The notes under the pieces were generated by a model. That model was given only the letters and a program-made list of their open reading frames with translations. It searched no databases and was not told the DNA's origin. Below, one piece after another: positions 16,850-25,458 of a stretch of 64,000 nucleotides of DNA (the stretch's first letter is position 1; each line of letters opens with the position of its first letter). Position numbers and translations under genes: made by a program. This DNA comes from a virus: the IMG/VR virus record IMGVR_UViG_3300044797_000394, positions 92,163 through 156,162 of that record. One strand, 5' to 3'.

Positions 16850-18626
16850 TCTCGCAGGTGACGAGCATATCGTCACCTTTCGAGGACATGCTCACGGAGG
16901 AGCGGAAAGCTTCGTCCCGAACTTCGTGATTAATGCTTTCCTTCAGGACTCCATCGAGAGACGACTTGAGTTTTCGGAATGCGGTCGTGTCGCCTTCGGC
17001 GCCCTTGACCGTGACGTATACGATGGGGCCCTCGCCCGCCTCTGCGGAGATTTCATAGCCCTCGACTGAGACCTTCGCTTGGAGCTCCTTGGCGAGCTTG
17101 CTCATCCATCCGTGCAGCCAGCCTTTTTGATTCGCCATAACAACGCGTTCCTTCCATCGGACCACCACGCGGGCGGCCATCATGATGTTGTCTCGAGCAC
17201 TAGCCTTCTTCGACTTCTTCCACTCCTCATAGTAGCGCTTCTGGTGCTCCCAGGGAAGGTTCCGAATCTTACGACTGCGGGGATTTGACGGAGATTCTTT
17301 GTGGGTGGAATTGAAGTTCGGGTTGGGAACCTCTTTTTCGCCCATGGAATCGAGGAAGGTGGACTTCGTTTTGCTATCGTTGTCTTTTTCAGACTTATCG
17401 TGATCCTTCTTTTCCTCTGGTTTCTTCGAACCACCGCCGGCTCGAGCCTCGGCGTCCTCGTTCATCGCCTTGACAGCCTCTGCGATGTTCTTTTCGGGCT
17501 TCTTGGGGAGCCCCTTGAGGGTACGTCCGTAGCTCGTTTCCTTCTGGAGCTTGTACTGTGCGGCGCCGTACAGAATCTCGTTGATCTTGGTCTTTGCCTC
17601 CCCCTTTTCTTGCTCGCTCATTGTGGAGAGCTTGTTCATGAGGTCTCGAGCCTGCTTACGACGGGCTTCGGCTTCCTCGGGAGTGTGCGCGGGGGGGCCC
17701 TTGCGGTAATGCAGGAAGTTGTCCGGATCAGCTTCCTGAATCGACTTCAGAGCCTTTTCGTTCTTCTTGTACCAGTTGTCGATGTCCGATTGATCCACCA
17801 TTCTCTTGCCCATGACTTTGCCACGGCTGAGGTTGGATAGTTCGGTGTCGGCCTTCTCGGGGTGTAGGAAGATGACGCTGACCTGGTACCCCGCCGCCTT
17901 GGCGTGTTCGACCTGGCCCTTGAAGTCCATCGTGTCGATGTCCTCGCCCGCCGAGTCGACAATCAGCATGTGGGAGGCGTCATCGTGCTCCGCCATACGA
18001 CGAACCTTATCGTCGAAACGATGTCTGGCCTCATCCTTGTAGCGCTCCTTAGGTTTGCCAGTTTCCTCGTTTTTCTCGTCGACGTCGTTGTGCCAACCTC
18101 GCATAGAGACGTAGAAGTCCGTGTTGTACTTCTTCAGAAACGCCTTGTGCCCTTCGATTGGGTCGTCGGTTTTGGGGAAATCCTCATATTTGGCGTACTT
18201 TGAGAGATCCTGACGTTCCCCGTCCTTCGTCTTGTACCAGATGTCAGCCAGCGCCTTGTCGAAGGATTCCTTGCCTTCCTTGTGGGCTGTGACGAGGTCC
18301 TCATAGTGACCTTTGGACTCTTCGAATTGGATGGCTCGAAGGTGATTGTCACTCTCATCTTGGTCCGGAATGGCAGGAATGTCCTCATCCGTAAAGAGTC
18401 CGGTCGTACTCTTTGGGAGTCGATACCCGAAGGTTGTTTCTCGCTCCTCGCCTTTTTCGGTTTTGTACTTCTTGGTCTGACCGCCCTTGTCCTTTTCGGG
18501 CTCTCCGAGGAAGTAACCTTTTCCAGCGGCGGGCGGACCGATCATTACGACCATTTTCTTAGCCCGTTTGGGCTCAGAGTCGGCCAGGACACGTCGTAAG
18601 ACTCGAAGGGCTATGGGACTCGGCAC
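16830..18626 (-). CDS. Zeta-toxin/polynucleotide-kinase-like P-loop protein with VAAR helix
   Basis: 598 residues from a GTG at 18626, which has AAGGAGAGG upstream. Walker A GPPAAGKG at 30-37 follows an N-terminal LRVLRRVLAD helix. A long helical insert, MLIVDSAGEDIDTMDF (Walker B-like) and VSVIFLHPEKADTE fit the zeta-toxin/PNK kinase branch. A low-complexity Lys/Glu linker leads to AARVVVRWKERVVMANQKG and a ~90-residue C-terminal domain. The substrate may be a nucleic-acid end, a nucleotide sugar, or protein. Confidence 0.65.
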   Translation of the reverse strand: MPSPIALRVLRRVLADSEPKRAKKMVVMIGPPAAGKGYFLGEPEKDKGGQTKKYKTEKGEERETTFGYRLPKSTTGLFTDEDIPAIPDQDESDNHLRAIQFEESKGHYEDLVTAHKEGKESFDKALADIWYKTKDGERQDLSKYAKYEDFPKTDDPIEGHKAFLKKYNTDFYVSMRGWHNDVDEKNEETGKPKERYKDEARHRFDDKVRRMAEHDDASHMLIVDSAGEDIDTMDFKGQVEHAKAAGYQVSVIFLHPEKADTELSNLSRGKVMGKRMVDQSDIDNWYKKNEKALKSIQEADPDNFLHYRKGPPAHTPEEAEARRKQARDLMNKLSTMSEQEKGEAKTKINEILYGAAQYKLQKETSYGRTLKGLPKKPEKNIAEAVKAMNEDAEARAGGGSKKPEEKKDHDKSEKDNDSKTKSTFLDSMGEKEVPNPNFNSTHKESPSNPRSRKIRNLPWEHQKRYYEEWKKSKKASARDNIMMAARVVVRWKERVVMANQKGWLHGWMSKLAKELQAKVSVEGYEISAEAGEGPIVYVTVKGAEGDTTAFRKLKSSLDGVLKESINHEVRDEAFRSSVSMSSKGDDMLVTCEIIFPDT

Positions 18627-18685
18627 CTTGAAAGACCTCTCCTTGGGGATTGTAAGCAATAGACTATGGATTGACCCATTTAGGT

Positions 18686-19333
18686 ATGGACCTGCAAGTT
18701 GTTGCCGCCCCCTCGGGTGCGAAAGGTGTTGACACCGTTACGCCGTTCACCGCTGCCATTGCGGCGAAATTCAAGGCCGCAGGGTATGAATTCGTGGTCC
18801 GGTATCTAGGAGCCGTTCACCCAGAGGAGCTACAAGCGATTCTCGGTGCTGGACTTGCCTTGCTTATGGTGGGTTATTCGAGGCGTCCCGGATGGCAGCC
18901 GACCGCCGCTCTTGGAGTCGAGGACGGTGACAATGCGGTTCTACATGCTCAACAGGCGGGTCTCCCCAAGGGGATGACCCTTTACTGCGATCTCGAAGGT
19001 CCTGCCTCCAGCACAACCGCTGCCGACTGCATCGCCTACGTCAACGCGTGGGCGGACGCGGTCTCCGCCGCTGGGTACATTGCAGGACTCTACGTTGGGT
19101 ACGGAGTTCCGCTGACCCCACAGCAGCTCTACCAAGACCTGCACGTTACGGCTTACTGGCACAGTTGCTCGAAAGTTCAAAATGTCGCGGTTCGAGGATA
19201 CCAGATGATCCAGCAAGCCCCGGGTAATCAAATGTGCCTCGGAGTGCTCGTCGATTTTGACGTCATTCAAACCGACGCGAACGGGGACACGCCTCACTGG
19301 CTCGTTTCGTCAGATTCTTCGCTCGTCTCCTGA
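18686..19333 (+). CDS. DUF1906 glycoside-hydrolase-like protein (lysin candidate)
   Basis: 215 residues with the DUF1906 (Rv2525c-like) TIM-barrel pattern: an N-terminal strand, FKAAGYEFVVRYLG, an EELQAILGAGLALLMVGY block, MTLYCDLEGPAS with the conserved acidic residue, AGYIAGLYVGYG, and VLVDFDVIQTD at the end. Members are thought to bind or cut peptidoglycan or other glycans. No signal peptide; it could be an endolysin or a virion-associated wall enzyme. Starts at ATG 18686, although an in-frame TTG at 18671 exists. Confidence 0.78.
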   Translation: MDLQVVAAPSGAKGVDTVTPFTAAIAAKFKAAGYEFVVRYLGAVHPEELQAILGAGLALLMVGYSRRPGWQPTAALGVEDGDNAVLHAQQAGLPKGMTLYCDLEGPASSTTAADCIAYVNAWADAVSAAGYIAGLYVGYGVPLTPQQLYQDLHVTAYWHSCSKVQNVAVRGYQMIQQAPGNQMCLGVLVDFDVIQTDANGDTPHWLVSSDSSLVS

Positions 19334-19785
19334 GCGGGCGTTTCGCTCATCGTGTCGGGCGCGAGAGCATCGTCAACGAGCTTCTCGAGTTCTTCGACGG
19401 CGTTCGGCGGTGGAGCAAGAGATTCTTCCTCTTCCTCCTTGGCTTGCTCTTCCTCTTCGGGAGAGGGGTCGTCGCCCAGGCTTGCCTCGAGCTCCGCAAT
19501 CATCCCGAGTAGAGCGAGTGCGTTTGGCACGGTGCTCGAGGGAGCGGTCGCCCCTTCGTTCACGAGTTGCGCTGCGATTTCGTCTGATTTGGCGATGTCA
19601 TAGCCGAAATGGTAGGCGGCGATGCAGCGCTTCTTCAGGGCCAGGAGTTCTTGCTCGGTCATATACTTGCGGACTGATAAGAGAATTCGTTCGTTGGTCC
19701 GACGGTAGAGCTTCCAAAACCCCCAATAAGTACAATCCTCGGTGTAGAGATTTTCGTGACCATTCGGAGTCTTTACCTCGCTCAT
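19294..19785 (-). CDS. Acidic unknown protein
   Basis: 163 residues. The N-terminal half is helical with aromatic residues (TYWGFWKLYRRTNERIL); the C-terminal half is strongly acidic with a run of Glu and a TSEESDETSQ end. The 3' end overlaps the DUF1906 gene by 40 bases. Its start (ATG 19785) lies inside the next plus-strand gene, an unusual head-to-head overlap of 30 bases; ATG 19662 is the alternative. Confidence 0.5.
   Translation of the reverse strand: MSEVKTPNGHENLYTEDCTYWGFWKLYRRTNERILLSVRKYMTEQELLALKKRCIAAYHFGYDIAKSDEIAAQLVNEGATAPSSTVPNALALLGMIAELEASLGDDPSPEEEEQAKEEEEESLAPPPNAVEELEKLVDDALAPDTMSETPAQETSEESDETSQ
19740..19746 (+). promoter_or_regulatory. CGGTGTA start-proximal motif
   Basis: 9 bases before the GTG at 19756 and inside the opposite-strand gene; it decides the GTG start of the plus gene. 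Confidence 0.65.
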
Positions 19786-20220
19786 GCGTCCCTCTACGGG
19801 GAGCCTCCCCAACCAGTGCACACGCGGTTGTATGACGGGTTCCCGGTCGTAAAGGGGGTATCCAGTCAGGCTCTTGACCCGGAGGTCTTTGCGGCCACTC
19901 TCATTATGGCCATCGTGCAGACGTACCCACGGGGACAGCAACCTGATCCGTACAAGTGCCTCTTTTTCGTACGTGGACAGGCGCACCATTGGGCGCTCGA
20001 GCAATTGGGCCTACTTGCAAAGAAGATGTTTGGCGTCCAAAAGGAGCGGAAAAGAGCGGATATCGCTAGACATCTTGGGGCGTTTCTCCGCGCGATTTCA
20101 ATGGGGAGCCGTGTACTCCAGTTCAAAGAGGCTCCCGACCGTTGGGTTGCTTTTGGCTTCAATGAATCGGATCAGGTTCCAGCGTGGATGCAATCAGCTC
20201 TGATTGAGGGGGAACCGTGA
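19756..20220 (+). CDS. Unknown protein
   Basis: 154 residues starting at GTG. Mixed alpha/beta with many aromatic residues; basic helix KERKRADIARHLGAFLRAI near the centre. No family recognised. Translationally coupled (TGA/GTG overlap) to the next gene. Confidence 0.65.
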   Translation: MTIRSLYLAHASLYGEPPQPVHTRLYDGFPVVKGVSSQALDPEVFAATLIMAIVQTYPRGQQPDPYKCLFFVRGQAHHWALEQLGLLAKKMFGVQKERKRADIARHLGAFLRAISMGSRVLQFKEAPDRWVAFGFNESDQVPAWMQSALIEGEP

Positions 20221-21020
20221 ATTTCTCCGACATGCTCCAGTGGGTCAAAAACTTCTCGGATCCGAGCCGATCCGCTCTCATCGTAGTTCCCAGGTCGGCG
20301 GAAGAGTCAACGTGGCATATGTTCGGACACGGGCATACACTCTCGCACGAGTCCTGGCGACTGAACGGGGTGGTCGACACAGCAACGATGAGGGTTCGTC
20401 GAGCCTCCCCGTGGAGCAAGAAGGGGTTGCCCGTTTGGTTTCCGCCTGAGCCTCGCGAATGGGAGCTTCTGTGGGGGCTGGCCTCTGTTACCGACTTCGT
20501 AATTGACGAGCCTCTACGAACCCTTGTAGACCAGGGATCGTTTCTTGCTTACGAATTCTACCGATTGATTTGGGAGGCAAGGTTTCTGACGACGGAGAAC
20601 CTGAACCTACACTCGGCGCAGGACGTGGTCCATTCGGTCACGGAGTGGCTGTCCGGGTCTGGGCCGACGGGGGACAAGCAGGGCTGGTTTCGGGCGATGG
20701 GCCTTCGGGGGACGACACCGTCGATGGCCCAAAGGTGTGATCTTCTGTGCATGCTTTTGACTTTGGCGGCACAGAATGACCTCATCTCCGACTTCTGCTT
20801 TTCGTTCTCAAGCCTAGAAAAGGCCGTCGTTACGGATGCGACGCTCCTTAAGGACTTAGAGATTCTCATCTCTACCACAGAACGTTGGATCAAAATGGGA
20901 TCCCCGATCGGTGTAATCCTAGGATTTGATGCAACGGACGAGACGTTAGCAGCTCTACAGGAAAAGAATCCGAAGCTTGCGGCTCGTGTGGAAGCTAGTC
21001 TGAAGGAAAGACGAAAATGA
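20217..21020 (+). CDS. Unknown protein
   Basis: 267 residues, GTG start overlapping the preceding TGA. Tryptophan- and leucine-rich, mainly helical, with a histidine cluster HMFGHGHTLSH near the N-terminus and a basic end KLAARVEASLKERRK. Middle gene of the 19756-21460 unit. No family recognised. Confidence 0.65.
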   Translation: MNFSDMLQWVKNFSDPSRSALIVVPRSAEESTWHMFGHGHTLSHESWRLNGVVDTATMRVRRASPWSKKGLPVWFPPEPREWELLWGLASVTDFVIDEPLRTLVDQGSFLAYEFYRLIWEARFLTTENLNLHSAQDVVHSVTEWLSGSGPTGDKQGWFRAMGLRGTTPSMAQRCDLLCMLLTLAAQNDLISDFCFSFSSLEKAVVTDATLLKDLEILISTTERWIKMGSPIGVILGFDATDETLAALQEKNPKLAARVEASLKERRK

Positions 21021-21460
21021 TACACATCGACCTCTCAAACGACGCCCCGATGATCGAAACGAACGAAGGCCCACCCGTTTCCACGGAAGCTCTTCTGTGC
21101 ATTACTACAGTAACCAAGGGCGGTGACGCAGACCGAGTCCTTTGGACGCCAGTTGGAGAAAGCAAACCCCAGGAGGTAGCCGTTGCCGCCTCGGTTCGGT
21201 CCACGAACAAAATGGGCAAGAACGTCATCGAGTACAGCGTTCGTGAGCGGTTCCTTCCGTCCTACGGAAGTTACGAAATTCAGTGTTGGACTCGACGCGG
21301 TCAGGAGCGTAGTTTCCACCTGACCTTTGCACCCATTGACGGTGACGATTCCCACTACACGATGACCATCGGCCCGACGAGTACGCCGACGTCTTGGGTC
21401 ACGGAAGAAGAAGTCTACCCGGTCAAAGGCACCTCGTTCGATATTACATTGAGCCTGTAG
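21017..21460 (+). CDS. Unknown beta-rich protein
   Basis: 147 residues; alternating polar/hydrophobic pattern and many Thr/Val suggest an all-beta domain, ending in SFDITLSL. Overlaps the previous stop (ATGA). Could be a virion or small binding domain; no family recognised. Confidence 0.65.
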   Translation: MIHIDLSNDAPMIETNEGPPVSTEALLCITTVTKGGDADRVLWTPVGESKPQEVAVAASVRSTNKMGKNVIEYSVRERFLPSYGSYEIQCWTRRGQERSFHLTFAPIDGDDSHYTMTIGPTSTPTSWVTEEEVYPVKGTSFDITLSL

Positions 21461-21473
21461 CATTGGATTTCCG

Positions 21474-21749
21474 ATGGACTACGACGACTTGGAATTTCCT
21501 CCTTCTCATTTGATGAAACCCACGCATCGTGCTTCGGTTGTGGCCGAAGATTTCAAGTGCCCCAAATGCAAGGCACCTATGGTTGAGAAAATAGGGAAGT
21601 TCGGACCATTCTTCGGTTGTGTGCGGTTCCCTTCCTGCAAGGGCTCCCTCGACGTCACCAAGTCCAAGTCCAAGTCCAAGTTTAAGTCGGTCAGCAAACC
21701 GTCCGCCCCAGCAAGGAAGACAGTTTGGGACCACTTGGTCGGGGACTAA
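21474..21749 (+). CDS. Topoisomerase-type zinc-finger protein with acidic aromatic C-terminal tail
   Basis: 91 residues. FKCPKCKAPMVEK...FFGCVRFPSCKG is the four-cysteine zinc ribbon found at the C-terminus of type IA topoisomerases, here stand-alone. A Ser-Lys repeat linker encoded by a tandem AAGTCC repeat (21660-21688) leads to the tail RKTVWDHLVGD, shared with unrelated proteins at 27378, 35638 and 31731. Probably binds nucleic acid; the tail likely docks to a partner. Confidence 0.8.
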   Translation: MDYDDLEFPPSHLMKPTHRASVVAEDFKCPKCKAPMVEKIGKFGPFFGCVRFPSCKGSLDVTKSKSKSKFKSVSKPSAPARKTVWDHLVGD

Positions 21750-22204
21750 TTGAGAAACTTCTTCGGGACTTCCATCGGCTCCGCTTTGACCTCTTCTTCT
21801 CGGTTGTGCCGATTTCGGTAGGCGATGCCACGGGCGAATTCAATGAGCTCATGCCAGAGGAGTTGAAGCTGACTCATTGCCATTTCAGCGCTGAATGAGT
21901 CACGCGGGTCCTCGGACTTCTGGGCTTTCTCCCGAGCCGCTTCGACCTTGAGATCCTGTTCACCAACGCGGGCTAGTAGCTGCTCGACGTGAGTGATGAA
22001 TACGAGGCGGACCTCATAGTCGCTACGCCGCCTTGCTATAGCCTCCCAGAATTCCTTTGCGGCTTCGTCTGGGGTGTAGTCCTCTCCGTACGAAAGGTCG
22101 CCGTTGGGTTGAATTCGTACAAGCACGCGACCCGAGGAAGTTCCGATCACCAGTTCGTTTGGGTTTCGGGGAATCTTTGAATCGTCTCTATCATCCATTT
22201 TCAT
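21746..22204 (-). CDS. Unknown helical protein
   Basis: About 152 residues from ATG 22204 (AGG upstream); ATG 22255 would overlap the preceding gene. An N-terminal beta-hairpin (NELVIGTSSGRVLVRI) precedes long helices rich in Glu, Lys and Arg. Second gene of a two-gene minus unit; its stop overlaps the zinc-finger gene by 4 bases. Confidence 0.6.
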   Translation of the reverse strand: MKMDDRDDSKIPRNPNELVIGTSSGRVLVRIQPNGDLSYGEDYTPDEAAKEFWEAIARRRSDYEVRLVFITHVEQLLARVGEQDLKVEAAREKAQKSEDPRDSFSAEMAMSQLQLLWHELIEFARGIAYRNRHNREEEVKAEPMEVPKKFLN

Positions 22205-22244
22205 AATCCTCATGCCCAAGAGAGCCGATAAGTCGACTTTTACC

Positions 22245-22793
22245 CTACTCCTCATCCAGAATGTGTTCGTGCCAGGACTTTTTGGGGGTGGGCGGAACAG
22301 GAGCCTTAGACTCTTCGGGAGGCGGAGAGGGTGAAACTGTCTGAACCTGAACCGGACGTTGGATCCCAGGAACTCTGGTAAAGAGCTCGCGAGAGATACG
22401 AACTGGGGTGGGAGCCAGGTTATCCACTACCCGGTTAATCTCCTCTAGGCTCCGTTCAATCTGATCGTTCAATCCGCTAAGAGAATCGTTGACCGAATTG
22501 AACAGACTTTGACCCGACGTCAAAGGCGGTAGGGGAGGGAGTGGGGGGATTGGCGGTAAAGGTGGAATCGATGGTACAGTCCTTGTCCTTTCAAGACTTT
22601 GCCTCAGTCGTTCAGTTCTTAATCGTAGCGACCGGACCCGTTCTTGTCGGGCTGTTTCGGGGGAGTTTAACAGTAACCCTTGAATTTGTTGACGATGCCG
22701 GCGGCCGCCCAGCCAAATGAGTGTGGCCCAAATGGTAAGTAGGACCGCAGAAAGGCCGTACTCCGCGATAGCCACATAGTTTATCTCATCCAT
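22245..22793 (-). CDS. Membrane-anchored proline-rich protein with C-terminal tail
   Basis: 182 residues: an N-terminal membrane helix (YGLSAVLLTIWATLIWLGG), basic GRRHRQQ, an Arg/Leu coiled coil, a PPLPPIPPLPPLPPL tract, a second coiled segment, and a disordered Pro-rich linker ending KKSWHEHILDEE, a divergent form of the shared acidic aromatic tail. The layout suggests a tether presenting the tail from the membrane. Confidence 0.7.
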   Translation of the reverse strand: MDEINYVAIAEYGLSAVLLTIWATLIWLGGRRHRQQIQGLLLNSPETARQERVRSLRLRTERLRQSLERTRTVPSIPPLPPIPPLPPLPPLTSGQSLFNSVNDSLSGLNDQIERSLEEINRVVDNLAPTPVRISRELFTRVPGIQRPVQVQTVSPSPPPEESKAPVPPTPKKSWHEHILDEE

Positions 22794-22804
22794 CCACTCT
22801 AGTT

Positions 22805-22811
22805 TACACCG
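22805..22811 (-). promoter_or_regulatory. CGGTGTA motif of a divergent pair
   Basis: 11 bases before the ATG at 22793 on the minus strand; pairs with a plus-strand variant at 22842. Confidence 0.7.
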
Positions 22812-22813
22812 TC

Positions 22814-22830
22814 CCCGTAAAATACGGGGT
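22814..22830 (+). repeat. Inverted repeat between divergent promoters
   Basis: CCCCGTA and TACGGGG around an AAA centre, midway between two divergent start-proximal motifs; no T-run follows on either strand, so an operator is more likely than a terminator. Confidence 0.5.
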
Positions 22831-22841
22831 GCCACTTCTTC

Positions 22842-22848
22842 TTGTGTA
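22842..22848 (+). promoter_or_regulatory. TTGTGTA variant of the start-proximal motif
   Basis: Lies 10 bases before the GTG at 22859, exactly the usual spacing, with two changed bases. Confidence 0.45.
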
Positions 22849-22858
22849 GTGGTAAGGT

Positions 22859-23878
22859 GTGGCGTTCGTTGGATTAAAGGTTCCTGTTGAGCTAGGAAGC
22901 CTGTTCAGTCAGGTTGAGGTTCCCGGTCGTAGGGAATCCAAGGACAAGTACCACGTAACCATTCTAAATATGGGAAAAGACGTACCAATCGAGCAGATTG
23001 GCAAAGCCTCAGTCGTTGCCTTCAAAGTCTGCGAACAGACCCCGCCCTTCATGGTTACTACGAAAAAGGTGTCTCAGTTCCCAAAGGGTTCCGATGGGGT
23101 TCCCATCATCGCCCTCATCGAATCCCCCGCCCTGCACAATCTTCAGGCCAACCTCAAGAAGGCCTTCGATAAAGAGGGGGTCAGCTACTCCAAGAAGTTT
23201 CCCGAATTTAAACCGCACGTCACCCTCGCATATAGTGACACAGGTATGCCCGAGCAGGCCATTGTCCCGATCAGTTGGACGGTCAGTGACATCAACCTCT
23301 GGGGCGGGGATTCTGGAGAGGAGCGGATCGTTACCAGGTTCCCCCTTAGCATGGACGCGCATAGCTCTCGGATGGCGTCGGTTAGAAACGATCGGGTGTC
23401 GGCTCTTCGGGTAGCCGCTCGATATCAGATTGCTTGTGAGGGAGGAGTTTGCACTTGCGGCGGTACCTGTTCTTGCGGTAAGTCCTCTGCGAAACGTCAA
23501 AATCCTACGGATGCGACGTTGGGAAAAGTGTGGGAGGAAGGTGGAAAAGCAAAGTTCGTCACCTGGGCAAACCGTAAATTTCTACCAGAATTCAAGAAAG
23601 CTCTAGGCTCTTCGGACAGTGTTGCAGCAGACTTATTCGGAGAGGGCGTTTTCGACAATTTCCTTCGGACGGTTCAAGAACTACCGAACATATCTAAGAC
23701 CTTCGGGTACCCTCTTGCAGGGACTCGTGATGACTCACTAATGGGTATGTGGGGACAAATCATAAGCACCTTGCGATACCGTCACCCGGACTTTCGTAAG
23801 GTGGAAACTCCGTACCGTCTATATGAAAATGATTACGTCACCTTGAAGGGGATTGTCGACACTTTAGGTCGTCGATGA
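22859..23878 (+). CDS. 2H phosphoesterase with VAARY helix and C-terminal domain
   Basis: 339 residues, GTG start. The two HxT motifs of the 2H (LigT/CPDase) fold are YHVTILNMG (H32, T34) and PHVTLAYSD (H120, T122); such enzymes open or form cyclic phosphates on RNA ends or hydrolyse 2',5'-oligonucleotides. A linker with SALRVAARYQIA and a cysteine cluster (CEGGVCTCGGTCSCG) joins a ~130-residue helical C-terminal domain of unknown type. The next gene overlaps by ATGA and starts with the same helix motif. Confidence 0.75.
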   Translation: MAFVGLKVPVELGSLFSQVEVPGRRESKDKYHVTILNMGKDVPIEQIGKASVVAFKVCEQTPPFMVTTKKVSQFPKGSDGVPIIALIESPALHNLQANLKKAFDKEGVSYSKKFPEFKPHVTLAYSDTGMPEQAIVPISWTVSDINLWGGDSGEERIVTRFPLSMDAHSSRMASVRNDRVSALRVAARYQIACEGGVCTCGGTCSCGKSSAKRQNPTDATLGKVWEEGGKAKFVTWANRKFLPEFKKALGSSDSVAADLFGEGVFDNFLRTVQELPNISKTFGYPLAGTRDDSLMGMWGQIISTLRYRHPDFRKVETPYRLYENDYVTLKGIVDTLGRR

Positions 23879-24723
23879 GCATCGCGCTCCGAGTTGCCGC
23901 GAGGTTCATGATAGCCTCTCTCCTTGAGGAACTTCGGCACAAGATGGATGATCTCCTCAAGGACAGCCCGCTCGACGCGGCTAAGGGAGAAGCCTTAGCT
24001 AAGTGGCTCGAGGATAACTTCTACATTCTGTCCCCGAAGACGCCCAAGGGTCAAAAGGCGGTCAAGGCCATCGCTGAAAAACTGCATTGGTGGCTCAAGT
24101 CAGGCATCCGAATGCATCAGGACCCGGAAGCGCCCAAACGGACGATCGAAGAGACTTGGAAGGAGCTCGAATCACACTTGAGCGACTTCGTCAAGTACTT
24201 TTCGGCTGAGGGCGGCAACGTTGTGCCCAAGGAAATCAAGCTCGACGGGAACACTTTCACCAACGGGGCGGGGCTGAACGAGAAAAAGTTGAACGAGTAC
24301 GCCTCGCGCCTTTCGGACGTCTTCAAGGATCTCAAGGGATGGCGTAGGGGAGCCCTGGAGGGGGGCGTCAGGGTCTACTTTGCCAGCCCTAAGGACTTCG
24401 GCGGAGGGACTGCGGGCGGCAAGTACAAGTCCGACCAGGACGTCTTGTACGTTCGCGCCACGCCCGACGTTCTCAAGCGAGAGGGTAAGTCTTACGCTGG
24501 GTTTGAGTACATCATTGTGCATGAGCTCGGTCATCGGTACGAACGCAAGCATCATGTGCCCACGGACTTCGACCGTCCCGAGTGGCATACGACTCCATAT
24601 TCCAAGAAAGAGGGGGAGGGGTTTGCGGAGCTTTTTGCCCTGACGAACTTCGGGATCACCAACGCCCATACGAACTGGGGATCAGAATTGAACGAGCGTT
24701 TCGAAAAATTAATGGGTGGCTAA
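23875..24723 (+). CDS. Zinc metallopeptidase-like protein with N-terminal VAARF helix
   Basis: 282 residues. The N-terminus MSIALRVAARFMIASLLEEL is the clearest copy of the recurring helix. The zinc site HELGHRYERKHH is at 216-227, with GFAELFALTNFG (about 247) giving a third ligand. A Gly-rich stretch GGGTAGGKYKSDQD precedes it. Predicted gluzincin-like; substrate unknown. Coupled on both sides by 4-base and 1-base overlaps. Confidence 0.72.
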   Translation: MSIALRVAARFMIASLLEELRHKMDDLLKDSPLDAAKGEALAKWLEDNFYILSPKTPKGQKAVKAIAEKLHWWLKSGIRMHQDPEAPKRTIEETWKELESHLSDFVKYFSAEGGNVVPKEIKLDGNTFTNGAGLNEKKLNEYASRLSDVFKDLKGWRRGALEGGVRVYFASPKDFGGGTAGGKYKSDQDVLYVRATPDVLKREGKSYAGFEYIIVHELGHRYERKHHVPTDFDRPEWHTTPYSKKEGEGFAELFALTNFGITNAHTNWGSELNERFEKLMGG

Positions 24724-25169
24724 TGGGAATCGTTGAGAGGGTCGTGCTCCGGCACATGACGGCTGCCAGGTGGGACAATTCCGTGAACGGGTCGTACTTC
24801 TCACTCCGCTGGAATAAGACCAAGTGGAGCCTTGAGGAAATGTTGGACGGGTCACGTATTCCCGCAACGTCTAACTTTGGGGAAGGCCATGCGGGTCTTG
24901 TGACTTACGAGATGCCTCAACTGGGCGCCCTTCTGTCAAAGTACGACACACCCATCAACGCCCACTCGGACAGTATCCGAGTGGGCGCCAAGCTCCAGGG
25001 TGAGGATACTGGCCCCGTTGCTCGTCAGAAGCTCATTACAGCGAGCAATGAGCACATGAAGCTCGCTATTGATAGCTTAAGAGAGGATGGTTCACCGGAC
25101 CTGAACAAGGTCATCCACTTGGCGAAGGAGTTCGAGAAGAAGCTCGTTTGGAAGAAGATCAAGGCGTAG
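24723..25169 (+). CDS. Unknown protein with related N-terminal helix
   Basis: 148 residues from ATG 24723, overlapping the previous TAA. The N-terminus MGIVERVVLRHMTAARW is nearly the same as MGIVERVAARF at 48177, linking it to the VAARF group. The body is mixed alpha/beta (GLVTYEMPQLGALLSKY), with a basic end VWKKIKA. No enzyme family recognised. Confidence 0.6.
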   Translation: MGIVERVVLRHMTAARWDNSVNGSYFSLRWNKTKWSLEEMLDGSRIPATSNFGEGHAGLVTYEMPQLGALLSKYDTPINAHSDSIRVGAKLQGEDTGPVARQKLITASNEHMKLAIDSLREDGSPDLNKVIHLAKEFEKKLVWKKIKA

Positions 25170-25449
25170 GCTCGTCGACATCTTCTTTCGGGGCTCGGAT
25201 ACTGGTTGCCACCCAGGTGACCTTCGAATCACGGAAAAAGGACATGGCTAGACCTTTCTCCTCGAGCCATGCTACGCAGTGACCCAATAGCATTGGATTG
25301 AGATTCCTGGCGTCCGCCCACGGACGGATCTCGGACCAATCCCTCGGTTGGGAGAGGAACTCAAGGACCGGGGCTGACATTTCAATCCAGATGGGGTCCG
25401 CGACGTTTGGGATACGCTCTTCCTCATCGTCCGTGTCAATTTCGATCAT
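25159..25449 (-). CDS. Possible winged-helix protein
   Basis: 96 residues with an acidic N-terminus and a helix-rich core (APVLEFLSQPRDWSEIRPWA, LGHCVAWLEEKGLAM, then a beta strand VTWVATSI), reminiscent of a winged helix. Second gene of a minus unit after 25459; overlaps the convergent gene by 11 bases. Confidence 0.5.
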   Translation of the reverse strand: MIEIDTDDEEERIPNVADPIWIEMSAPVLEFLSQPRDWSEIRPWADARNLNPMLLGHCVAWLEEKGLAMSFFRDSKVTWVATSIRAPKEDVDEPTP

Positions 25450-25458
25450 GGTATTCCT

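Noticed and set aside
21660-21688. Tandem AAGTCC repeats as a CRISPR-like or regulatory array
   Set aside because: The repeat is in frame and encodes a Lys-Ser linker in a zinc-finger protein; there are no spacers.
22814-22830. CCCCGTA/TACGGGG hairpin as a terminator
   Set aside because: No T-run on either side, and it sits between divergent promoters.
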